Positions 27,174-35,272 of a stretch of 64,000 nt of DNA are shown here, in pieces. This stretch comes from SG8-41 sp963699525 (GTDB lineage Bacteria > Pseudomonadota > Gammaproteobacteria > Burkholderiales > SG8-41): contig CAVOUI010000007.1 of the NCBI GenBank assembly GCA_963699525.1, forward strand, positions 62,001 to 126,000. Direction: 5' to 3'. The stretch's first letter is position 1. The number at the start of each line of letters is the position of its first letter. The notes under the pieces are model-generated. The model searched no databases. It saw only the letters and a program-made list of their open reading frames with translations, and was not told where the DNA came from. The position numbers and the translations under genes are program-made.

Positions 27174-27316
27174 CCCATTCGTGATATCCGCGCTCGGCGC
27201 CGCACTTCCTGCTCACCCAGGCGCTGGAGGACGGGGACCGTCTACGAGGACGCGACCCGGTCCGGAGTGCTGCGCGCTATCCCTGTGGCAACCGAAAAGT
27301 AATCGGTCCTTCCGCC

Positions 27317-28048
27317 TCACACTTGCGACTGAAGGATGCCGTCCACGAGCCGCAGGATGCGGTCGGCACGGCGCGCGATGTCGGGGTCGTGCGTCACCAC
27401 CACGAGGCTCGTGCCAGCGCTCCGATTCAATTCGAGCATCAACTCGAACACCGCTTCCGCGGTGTGCCGGTCGAGATTGCCGGTCGGCTCGTCCGCCAGC
27501 ACGCAGGCGGGTCGGGTCACGAGCGCTCGTGCCAGCGCGGCGCGCTGGCGCTCGCCGCCCGAAAGCTCTCCCGGACGATGCGTCAGCCGGTGCTCGAGGC
27601 CGACCTGCCGCAGCATGCCCGCCGCCTCGCCGTACGCTGCATCCCGTTCCATGCGCCGCACGAGGAGCGGCATCGCCACGTTCTCCAGCGCCGAGAACTC
27701 CGGCAGCAGATGGTGGAACTGATAGACGAAGCCGAGCGCCCGGTTGCGCGTGGCGCCGCGCCCGCTCTCGTCCTGGCGGCTCAAATCCTCCCCGAGCACG
27801 CGCACCTCACCCTGCGTTGCGTCGTCGAGCCCCCCGAGCAGGTGGAGGAGCGTGCTCTTGCCCGAACCCGAGGCCCCGACGATGGCGACGCGCTCGCCTC
27901 GAGCGACGTCGAGATCGACGCCCAGCAGCACCGGCACCTCGACCTTCCCCTGCAAGAAAGTCTTGCGCAGGCCGCGGCACGTCAGCACCGGCCCATCCGC
28001 TGCGCCGGAATGACGGGTGACGGGTGACGATTGACGAGCGCTACTCAT
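27317..28048 (-). CDS. lolD: lipoprotein-releasing ABC transporter ATP-binding protein LolD
   Basis: ATPase of the LolCDE system that extracts lipoproteins from the inner membrane and passes them to LolA. 243 residues: Walker A GASGSGKSTLLH, signature LSGGERQR, Walker B VLADEPTGNLD, and H-loop VVVTHDPD. Overlaps the 3' end of the permease gene by 8 nt. The partner lolA is at 58.4-59.0 kb in this window. Confidence 0.95.
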   Translation of the reverse strand: MSSARQSSPVTRHSGAADGPVLTCRGLRKTFLQGKVEVPVLLGVDLDVARGERVAIVGASGSGKSTLLHLLGGLDDATQGEVRVLGEDLSRQDESGRGATRNRALGFVYQFHHLLPEFSALENVAMPLLVRRMERDAAYGEAAGMLRQVGLEHRLTHRPGELSGGERQRAALARALVTRPACVLADEPTGNLDRHTAEAVFELMLELNRSAGTSLVVVTHDPDIARRADRILRLVDGILQSQV

Positions 28049-29282
28049 ACCGCAGGGCTTCCGCGGGTTTCACTTTCGCCGCCCGCCAGCTCGGATAGAT
28101 CGTCGCGAGCAGGGTGACCGCGAACGAAAACAATGCGGTCAGCAACACATCCGCCGCCTGCACCTCCGACGGCACATCGGAAATCAAGTAGACGTCCTTG
28201 GCGAAAAACTTGAAGCCGAACAGGTGTTCGATGAACGGCACCACCGTCTCGACGTTGAGCGCCAGCGAGATGCCGCCGATCAGCCCCAGGCCGGTGCCGA
28301 CGAGCCCGATCACCGTGCCCTGGATGATGAAGATCTTCATGATGCTCGAGGGCGCCGCGCCGAGCGTCCGCAGGATGGCGATGTCCGCCTGCTTGTCGGT
28401 GACGACCATCACCAGGCTCGAGACGATGTTGATCGCCGCCACGATGATGATCAGGAACACGACGAAGAACATCATCCGCTTCTCGAGCTGCACCGCGCGC
28501 AGCAGGTTGCGATGCTGCTGGGTCCAGTCGCTGTCGTAGATGTCCGGCCCCAATGCCCGCGCGAGTTCGCGGCCCACCGTCCTGGATTGAAACAGGTCCT
28601 TCAATTTCAGCCGCACGCCCGATACGCCGTCGCCGAAGCGGAAGATTTTCTGCGCGTCCTCCAGGGCTACGAGTGCCAGACTGGAATCGAATTCCTGGTG
28701 ATCGACCTCGAACACGCCCACGACCGTGAGCTGCCGCAACCGCGGCACGATCCCCGCCGGCGTCACCTGTCCTTGCGGCGCGACCAGCACCACTTTGTCC
28801 CCCAGTGCCGCCCCCAGCGCGCGCGAAAGATCGACGCCCAGCACGACGCCATACTCGCCCGGCTTCAGGTTTTCGAGACGCCCGTTCCTCATGTGCCGGC
28901 CGATGTCCGCAACCCGTTCTTCCTGGTCCGGGACGATGCCGCGCACGAGCACACCGCGCACCGCAGAGCCGTGGGTCAGCAGACCCTGGGCGTTGACGAA
29001 CGGCGCGGTGGCGACCACCTGCTCGTGGCGCGCCGCCTGGGCCGCCACGCCCTGCCAGCCGGTCAACGAGCCGCCGGTGCCTCTCAACTCCAGGTGCGAC
29101 GCGACGCCGAGTATCCGATTGCGGATTTCGCGCTGGAAGCCGTTCATGACCGACAGCACCGTGATCAGCACGATCATGCCGATCGCGATGCACACAACGG
29201 AAACGACGGAGACGAATGATACGAACTGGCTGCGGCGCCGGGCGCGCGTGTAACGCATCCCGATGAAGAATTCGTACGACAA
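28041..29282 (-). CDS. lolC: lipoprotein-releasing ABC transporter permease LolC/LolE
   Basis: Inner-membrane permease, about 413 residues. Start region LSYEFFIGMRYTRARRRSQFVSF matches LolC/LolE; the first helix is followed by a periplasmic MacB-like domain and three C-terminal helices, ending SWRAAKVKPAEALRYE. TTG 29282 was chosen because the family begins at this point and an AGGA site precedes it by 7 nt; ATG 29258 is an alternative. Only one permease gene is present, so the transporter may use a homodimer (LolF-like) or the second gene lies elsewhere. Confidence 0.92.
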   Translation of the reverse strand: MSYEFFIGMRYTRARRRSQFVSFVSVVSVVCIAIGMIVLITVLSVMNGFQREIRNRILGVASHLELRGTGGSLTGWQGVAAQAARHEQVVATAPFVNAQGLLTHGSAVRGVLVRGIVPDQEERVADIGRHMRNGRLENLKPGEYGVVLGVDLSRALGAALGDKVVLVAPQGQVTPAGIVPRLRQLTVVGVFEVDHQEFDSSLALVALEDAQKIFRFGDGVSGVRLKLKDLFQSRTVGRELARALGPDIYDSDWTQQHRNLLRAVQLEKRMMFFVVFLIIIVAAINIVSSLVMVVTDKQADIAILRTLGAAPSSIMKIFIIQGTVIGLVGTGLGLIGGISLALNVETVVPFIEHLFGFKFFAKDVYLISDVPSEVQAADVLLTALFSFAVTLLATIYPSWRAAKVKPAEALRYE

Positions 29283-29407
29283 GCGGCGATCCTGTCTCTC
29301 TCGTTGCGCGCGCCGGGGCGCGCGGTGGCCGGCGCTATTCTGACACAACGCAGGTCCGGAACGCGCCGGCGGCCATGCTAGACTCGAACCCGCGCGCCTC
29401 GCCGCTC

Positions 29408-30418
29408 ATGCACTGCCACCTTCTCGTATCCGACCTCTTCTGGCCCGCCTCCGCCGGCGAAAATCCCTACCGCGGACTCGCGCTCCCTGCGCTGGAAACG
29501 CTGCTCGCGCGCGGCCGGCGCGGCAAGATCCCCGGCGCATCGGTCGAGCGCTGGCTCGCCGGCCGTTACAAGATGCCCGGCGACCTTCCGCTCGCGCCGG
29601 TCTCGCTGCGTGGCGACGGTGGCGAGCCCGGAGAGGACTGGTGGATGCGGGCCGACCCCGTTCATCTCAAGTTTCATGGCGACGGGCTGATACTGGCCGA
29701 CGCCTCCCGGCTCGGCCTGACGCCGGAGGAATCCCGGGAATTCGTTGCCGCCCTCAATTCCCACCTGTCCGGTGAAGGGACTTCGTTCGTTGCGCCGCGC
29801 CCGCAGCGCTGGTACGTGCGGGCTGCCCGCGAGATGCGTCTTGTCACCACGCCGACATCGGAGGCGGCCGCGAGGAACGTGCAGGCGCTCCTGCCCCAGG
29901 GCGAAGACGGAGCGCGCTGGCGCAGGATCATCAACGAAGCGCAGATGCTGCTGCACCAGCATCCCTGCAACGAAGCGCGGGAGCAACAGGGCCGTCTCGG
30001 CGTCAACAGCATCTGGGTGTGGGGCCCGGGACGTGATTGCAAGGTGGCGGCGGCCTACGACGGTATCTGGGCCGACCACCCTGTCGCAACCGGGCTGGCG
30101 GCAGCCAGCGGCAGCGCGAGCTGGCCCCTGCCCGCCTCGGGCGAGCCGCTTCTCGGATCGCGCCACATCGGAACCCACCTCGTAGTGCTGACACTGCCCG
30201 CGACGGCGTACGGCGAGGCCGCGGAGTGGCGCGACGCGCTCACGTTCCTGGAGCGGTCGTGGTTCAGCGTGCTGCTCGCCGGGCTGCGGGACTCCGCGCT
30301 CGAATCGCTAACGCTGCACGGACTGGGCCCTGATCACGGCCATACATCGGTCCTGACGCGACGGGGCTGCCTGCACTTCTGGCGGATCCGCCGCCCCCTG
30401 CACGCCTATGCCGCCTGA
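29408..30418 (+). CDS. phosphoglycerate-mutase-like regulatory protein (uncharacterised)
   Basis: Protein of 336 residues often found next to recJ in betaproteobacteria and loosely annotated as cofactor-independent phosphoglycerate mutase-related. The sequence shows MHCHLLVSDLFWP at the start, GRLGVNSIWVWGPG and a C-terminal GLGPDHGHTSVLTRR. I see no complete phosphotransfer metal site, so the catalytic claim is weak. ATG 29408 was chosen over 29375. Its end overlaps the start of recJ by 11 nt. Confidence 0.65.
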   Translation: MHCHLLVSDLFWPASAGENPYRGLALPALETLLARGRRGKIPGASVERWLAGRYKMPGDLPLAPVSLRGDGGEPGEDWWMRADPVHLKFHGDGLILADASRLGLTPEESREFVAALNSHLSGEGTSFVAPRPQRWYVRAAREMRLVTTPTSEAAARNVQALLPQGEDGARWRRIINEAQMLLHQHPCNEAREQQGRLGVNSIWVWGPGRDCKVAAAYDGIWADHPVATGLAAASGSASWPLPASGEPLLGSRHIGTHLVVLTLPATAYGEAAEWRDALTFLERSWFSVLLAGLRDSALESLTLHGLGPDHGHTSVLTRRGCLHFWRIRRPLHAYAA

Positions 30419-32166
30419 CACCGCGCCCGCCATCACGACACGCGCGGCGCGGCCCGAGATCGTCGAGCAACTCGTGCGAGAAGGGTTGGCACCGCTCCTC
30501 GCACGTCTCTGCGCAAGCCGTGGCGTCACTTCCGCGCGCGACCTCTCCTCCGATCTCGAGCGGCTTGCAGTTCCCGATTCCATGCTCAATCTGCGAACGA
30601 TGGCGGTGCTGCTTGCCGACGCCATTTCCTCGCGCCGGAGATTGCTCATCGTCGCCGACTACGATGCCGACGGCGCCACCGCATGCGCGGTCGGCCTGCG
30701 GGCGCTGCGCGCTTTCGGCGCCGCCGTCGACTACCTGGTGCCGAACCGGTTCGAATACGGCTACGGCCTCTCCCCCGAGATCGTCCGCCTCGCCCACGCG
30801 CAATCCCGTCCCGACATCCTCATCACGGTGGACAACGGCATCGCGAGCTTCGAAGGCGTCACCGAGGCGAGCCGCCTCGGGATGGAAGTGCTGATCACCG
30901 ATCATCACCTGCCGGCGGAGCGCCTCCCCGAGGCGACGTGCATCATCAATCCCAATCAGCCCGGTTGCGGATTCCCGAGCAAGCATCTTGCCGGCGTCGG
31001 CGTGATGTTCTACCTGATGCTTGCCCTGCGCGCCGAGCTCCGCAAGCGCGGGCGTTCCGAGGGCGACCCTCATCCCCGTCCCTCCTCCCTGAGGGCGATC
31101 CCGCCGAGGCAGCAATCGAGGACCCAACCTGGCTGAGCTGCTGCCGCTGGTGGCGCTCGGCACCGTCGCTGACGTAGTCACGCTCGACCACAACAACCGA
31201 ATCCTGGTGCAACAGGGTCTGAACCGGATCCGCGCCGGCCGCGCGCAGTCCGGCATCGTGGCGATGTTCCAGCTTGCGGGACGGGACCCGGCCCGCGCCA
31301 CCGCACGCGACCTGGGCTTCATTGTGGCGCCGCGTTTGAATGCCGCGGGCCGACTGACCGACATGGCGCTCGGCATCGAATGCCTCGTGACGGATGACGC
31401 GGAGCGCGCCCGCTCGATCGCAGTCGAGCTTGACCGGCTGAACCGCGAACGCCGTGCGATCGAATCCAGCATGAACGAGGACGCGACGGCCGCGCTCGAA
31501 GCACAGCAATTCGGCGAGACCTGCACCCTGAGCCTGTTCGATCCCGCCTGGCACCAGGGAGTAGTCGGTATCGTGGCCGGGCGCATCAAGGACCGCTTTC
31601 ACCGGCCGGTCATCGCGTTCGCGCGCGGAAGCCCGGGCGAGATCCGGGGCTCGGGCCGCTCCATCCCGGGCCTGCATCTGCGCGACGCGCTCGACCGGAT
31701 AGCCGTGCGCAACCCCGGCTTGATCCTGAAATTCGGCGGTCACGCCGCGGCCGCGGGACTCACGCTGCGCGAGCCGGACTTCGGGCGCTTCCGGCAGGCT
31801 TTCGAAGAAACGGCGCAGTCGCTGCTCACGCCGGCCGACCTCGAGCACGTCATCGAGACGGATGGGACGCTCGAATCAGGAGACCTCACCCCGGAAACCA
31901 TCACGCTGCTGTCGGCACCGGTCTGGGGACAGGGCTTTCCGGCGCCGCGCTTCTGCGACGAGTTCGAGGTCATGGCGCAGCGCGTGGTGGGCGAGCGTCA
32001 TCTCAAGCTCACGCTCGAGCGCGCCGGGAAAGCCATCGACGCCATCCGCTTCAACTGTGCGGGCGAAGCGCCGCGCCGGATCCGGGCCGTATACCAGCCC
32101 GCCCTCAATGAATACAACGGCCGCGTCTCCGTCCAGCTCACGATTGAGCACTGGGACGAGATTTAG
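30408..32166 (+). CDS. recJ: single-stranded-DNA exonuclease RecJ (two indels in this sequence)
   Basis: 5'-3' ssDNA exonuclease of the DHH family. The first part has the metal motifs VADYDADGATAC and LITDHH; the second has ARDLGFIVAPRLNAAGRL, DPAWHQGVVGIVAGRIKDRF and the DHHA1 motif GGHAAAAGL. The two parts are in different frames. Restoring one G near 31050 (GGG to GGGG) and one C near 31124 (CCC to CCCC) gives a continuous reading RKRGAFRGRP...EDPNLAELLPLV, so two homopolymer deletions are the likely cause. The corrected linker is longer than in most RecJ. Followed downstream by an AT-rich insert, then prfB-lysS. Confidence 0.88.
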
Positions 32167-32299
32167 CGAGGGCGAGCCGGGGTTTCGAGAAGCATGCCTT
32201 CGAGTTGGCGAGCAACCGGTTGAATTTGCAACCCGAAGTGGTCATCCACGTGTAGACTCCCAGGTTGATTGTCTTGCCAATTTTTTTCCAAATACTTAC

Positions 32300-32827
32300 A
32301 TGAAACATACCCACTACATACGGCAGAGCTACTTGTTCTGCATGTATCGAAACCATGTTCTTGGCATCCAGAAATATCTGACTGGAAGGAATGTCCTGGA
32401 AGTGGGCCCGAACAAAGGCGCTCTGTTTGCGAAATACTATCCACAAACCAAGAAATACACCCTGCTCGAACCCAACGGTTATTTCGAAAAATACTATATC
32501 AAGCTTCAGAAAAAACACCCGAATCTTCATTACAAGATCGGCGACTTTGAGTCATTCAGCGCTGACGAGAAATTCGATACGATCGTAATGATGGCCGTGA
32601 TATCCCACATCAAGGGGGACTCGCTGGACATATTCCGCAAGATTGATTCCTTGTTGAACAAGAACGGCTTCCTGATCATCGAGACCAACAATACAAAAAG
32701 AAATCTGGAGGTATACGCTCATTGCGATCGAAACTACGAGAAGATCGAAGCCAAGGCTTCCTACGGCGGAATCATGAAGTGGCTGAAGATCGACTACAGG
32801 GACGTATTGATCTACAGGAAAGCCTGA
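32300..32827 (+). CDS. class I SAM-dependent methyltransferase in AT-rich insert
   Basis: Protein of 175 residues. SAM motif I reads NVLEVGPNKGALFAKYY, followed by the acidic strand YTLLEPN and later FDTIVMMAVISHI (motif IV-like). Unlike its neighbours it uses many AT-rich codons, and the 130 bp before it contain a T-run (32279-32287). It is followed 3 nt later by a kinase-like gene with the same base bias. Both probably arrived together by transfer between recJ and prfB. The acceptor is unknown; cell-surface glycan modification is possible by analogy with its partner. Confidence 0.8.
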   Translation: MKHTHYIRQSYLFCMYRNHVLGIQKYLTGRNVLEVGPNKGALFAKYYPQTKKYTLLEPNGYFEKYYIKLQKKHPNLHYKIGDFESFSADEKFDTIVMMAVISHIKGDSLDIFRKIDSLLNKNGFLIIETNNTKRNLEVYAHCDRNYEKIEAKASYGGIMKWLKIDYRDVLIYRKA

Positions 32828-32830
32828 CCG

Positions 32831-33544
32831 GTGCAACTCAAGAAGCTGCTCAAGAAGAACTTTATTACCGTGGTCGACGGTAAGAAGGAGGTCATCAAAG
32901 TACTTGAAACTCCGTTCGGGCCACTTACGAGAATGTGGTGCAGGCATGAAGCGGAATGTCTTTTGAAATTAGCCAAACTGGGTTTTGCGAACGCGCCGAA
33001 ACTCATCCGCACAACCGGCAATAGCCTTACCATGGAGAAGATCGAAGGGACATCCCTGCGCGACCGTGAATGCATCGATGAACAGCTTTTTCTTCGTGTC
33101 ATGGATGTTGTTCGTGAATTTCACGGCTTGGGATTTGCCCATGGAAATCTTCGTCCCGGCAACATACTGATCAAAGAGGGCGGCGAACCGGTCTTGATAG
33201 ACTTCGAGACATGCTGTCAGATGCACAATCCACTGTTCTACCTCGCAAGGTTCAGCGACTACGTGAGGTTGCACTTGTTATGGAAATCGCGTGTCGTGCA
33301 GTCCAATCCGGAACGGGTGAGGACGAAGTTTCCGCGCTACCTGTCGCTGGCCATGTTCGTCATGACTCCAGTCAGCAGGCTTTATGGTGCCCTGATGTCT
33401 GCCAAGAAGAGGTTGCGAAAGGCTCTCAAGGTTTCTGCTGAGAAAAGAGATGCGCCATCCAGATCGGAGAGCGCGCACGCGGGTCCCATGGCAGACGTTG
33501 GGCGGCGTAACCTGATCGGCGGGAAGGCGAATGACAACAACTGA
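32831..33544 (+). CDS. kinase-like protein (Kdo/RIO-type fold), possibly inactive
   Basis: Protein of 237 residues with a small protein-kinase fold: candidate ATP Lys in VIKVLE, Glu in HEAECLLKL, catalytic loop FAHGNLRPGNILI and metal loop LIDFE. In the catalytic loop the usual HxD Asp is Asn (HGN), while the second Asn and the DFx Asp are kept. It could be a pseudokinase or an atypical lipopolysaccharide-type kinase. GTG start, 3 nt after the methyltransferase stop. Codon use is AT-rich like the methyltransferase gene and unlike the surrounding genes; the tail from about residue 205 is richer in GC. Confidence 0.7.
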   Translation: MQLKKLLKKNFITVVDGKKEVIKVLETPFGPLTRMWCRHEAECLLKLAKLGFANAPKLIRTTGNSLTMEKIEGTSLRDRECIDEQLFLRVMDVVREFHGLGFAHGNLRPGNILIKEGGEPVLIDFETCCQMHNPLFYLARFSDYVRLHLLWKSRVVQSNPERVRTKFPRYLSLAMFVMTPVSRLYGALMSAKKRLRKALKVSAEKRDAPSRSESAHAGPMADVGRRNLIGGKANDNN

Positions 33545-33553
33545 GGAGCTCGC

Positions 33554-34141
33554 ATGCCACGCATTCCGTACATCGATCCGGTATCGGTGACCGACCGCGA
33601 AATCCTCGGCTACCTGGATCGGGCGCGCCGCGAGGGCGCGCCCCGGCCCGAGAGCCAGGCGATCCGCGCGCACAACCCGGCCGTCATCCGGGCGTTCTCG
33701 CAGGCGTGGGACATGACGTTCCGGCATGGCGTCTGCGATCACCGGATCAAGGAACTGTGCCGGGTCTACGTCTCGCAGTCGATCGAATGCGAGTACTGAG
33801 GCGTCCAGCGCTCCGTCCAGGCTGGACGGAAAGGCTTGAGCGAAGACCAGTACAGTGAGCTCCTGAAGTTCGCGACCTCGACGAAGTTCAGCGAGCGCGA
33901 GAAGGTGGCGCTGACCTACGCGAGCGCCATCATCTGGAACTCCGAGATCGCGGACGATGCGCTGTGGGCAAAGCTCCACGAGCACTTCACTGTCCCGGAG
34001 CTGGTCGAGCTGGGGTTCTTTATCGCGCTCACGTTCGGCCAGCAGCGGTGGATCAAGACGCTCGGCATCGGGCATGGAGAGGTGCTGGCCGGCACGACCG
34101 CGGGCCTCGCGCCGGCGACGGTCACGAAGGAAACGATATAA
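33554..34141 (+). CDS. AhpD-like / carboxymuconolactone decarboxylase-family protein, predicted selenoprotein (in-frame TGA)
   Basis: 195 codons in one frame, interrupted by a single TGA at 33797-33799 (codon 82). The peptide before it ends SIECEY and continues GVQRSVQAGRKGLSEDQYS after it. Homologues of this CMD/AhpD branch read CEYCG here, so the TGA replaces the second Cys of the redox CxxC, giving C-x-x-Sec. The downstream part keeps family features (FSEREKVALTYASAIIW and ELGFFIALTFGQQRWIKTLG). A hairpin of SECIS type starts 12 nt after the TGA. AhpD-like selenoproteins have been described from marine metagenomes. A stop by mutation or sequencing error is the alternative. ATG 33554 has AGGAG six bases upstream. 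Expected role: thiol-disulphide or peroxide chemistry. Confidence 0.8.
33797..33830 (+). promoter_or_regulatory. candidate bacterial SECIS element following the TGA codon
   Basis: After the TGA (33797-33799) a perfect 7-bp stem TCCGTCC/GGACGGA (33812-33818 and 33824-33830) closes loop AGGCT (33819-33823). The loop starts 19 nt after the TGA, within the known bacterial range of about 16-37 nt, and has G at its second position, as bacterial SECIS rules require. The E. coli fdhF SECIS has the similar loop AGGUCU. Confidence 0.75.
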
Positions 34142-34164
34142 TCGCGCCATTTCGGGACCGATCC

Positions 34165-35272
34165 ATGGAAGCGGAACGCATCAACGCCATCTCCCGGCGC
34201 CTCGCGGACGTCGCCGGCCGCGCCGCAGAGCTGCGGAGGTATCTTTGACTTCGAGGCCAAGGAACGCCGGCTGACCGAGGTCGCCAAGCTCGCGGAAGAC
34301 CCCGCCGTGTGGAGCGACAGCAAGCGCGCCCAGGAGCTCGGCCGGGAACGCAAGTCCCTCGAATCGCTGATCCAGACCTTCGGCCGGATCGACTCCGGAT
34401 TGCGTGACGCCAGCGAGCTGTTCGAGATCGCGAAATCCGAGCGCGACGATGCGACGCTCGCCTCCATCGAAATCGACGCGCAGGGACTCGAGAAGACGGT
34501 GGCGGACATGGAGTTCCGCCGCATGTTCTCGAACCCCATGGACCCCTCGAACTGCTTTCTCGACATCCAGGCGGGCTCGGGCGGCACGGAAGCGCAGGAC
34601 TGGGCGCAGATGCTCGAGCGCATGTACCTGCGCTATTGCGAGCGCAAGGGCTTCCGCGTCGAGCTCCTCGAGGAGTCGCCCGGCGAGGTCGCCGGCATCA
34701 AGAGCGCCGCGCTCAAGGTGAACGGCGACTACGCCTACGGGCATTTGCGCACGGAGACCGGGGTGCACCGGCTGGTGCGGAAATCGCCGTTCGATGCCAA
34801 CAAGCGCCGCCACACGTCCTTCGCGAGCGTCTTCGTCTATCCCGAGGTGGACGAGACGATTGAGGTCACCATCAACCCGGCCGACCTGCGCGTGGACACG
34901 TTCCGCGCCTCGGGCGCCGGCGGCCAGCACGTCAACAAGACCGACTCGGCAATCCGCATCACGCATCTCCCGACCAATATCGTCGTGCAGTGCCAGAACG
35001 ACCGCTCGCAGCACCGCAACCGGGCGGAGGCGATGGCGATGCTGAAGTCGAAGCTCTACGAGCTGGAGTTCCGCAAGCGCCAGGAGGAGAAGCAGGCGCT
35101 GGAGGACGCCAAGACCGACATCGGCTGGGGCCACCAGATCCGCTCCTACGTGCTCGACCAGTCGCGCATCAAGGATCTCCGCACCAACGTCGAGATCGGC
35201 AACACTCAGGCAGTCCTCGACGGCGATCTCGACGAGTTCATCGAAGCGAGTCTGAAGCGCGGGGTCAGGTAG
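34165..35272 (+). CDS. prfB: peptide chain release factor 2, programmed +1 frameshift
   Basis: RF2 recognises UGA and UAA. The first 27 codons end at TGA (34246-34248); reading continues in +1 as LDFEAKERRLTEVAKLAEDP. The main part carries the SPF tripeptide (VRKSPFDANKRR) that reads UGA/UAA and the GGQ loop (SGAGGQHVNKT). The total of about 368 residues is normal. A TATAAT-like -10 at 34137-34142 overlaps the stop of the AhpD-like gene, so prfB may also have its own promoter. Followed by lysS with a 1-nt overlap. Confidence 0.97.
34235..34249 (+). promoter_or_regulatory. prfB autoregulatory frameshift site
   Basis: The site reads GGAGG TAT CTT TGA C: an internal Shine-Dalgarno-like GGAGG, the slippery CTT, and the UGA. 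It matches the E. coli site (AGG GGG TAT CTT TGA C). Low RF2 favours the shift and so more RF2. Confidence 0.95.

Noticed and set aside
31150..32166. Separate gene starting at GTG 31150
   Set aside because: It is the C-terminal half of RecJ; the N-terminal half lies directly upstream and the break is explained by two single-base deletions.
33797..33799. TGA in the AhpD-like gene as simple pseudogenisation
   Set aside because: It falls exactly on a redox Cys position and is followed by a correctly placed SECIS-like hairpin, so the selenoprotein reading is preferred, though read-level checks are still needed.
34246..34248. prfB stop as a pseudogene signal
   Set aside because: CTT TGA C with an upstream Shine-Dalgarno-like sequence is the known programmed frameshift site of RF2.
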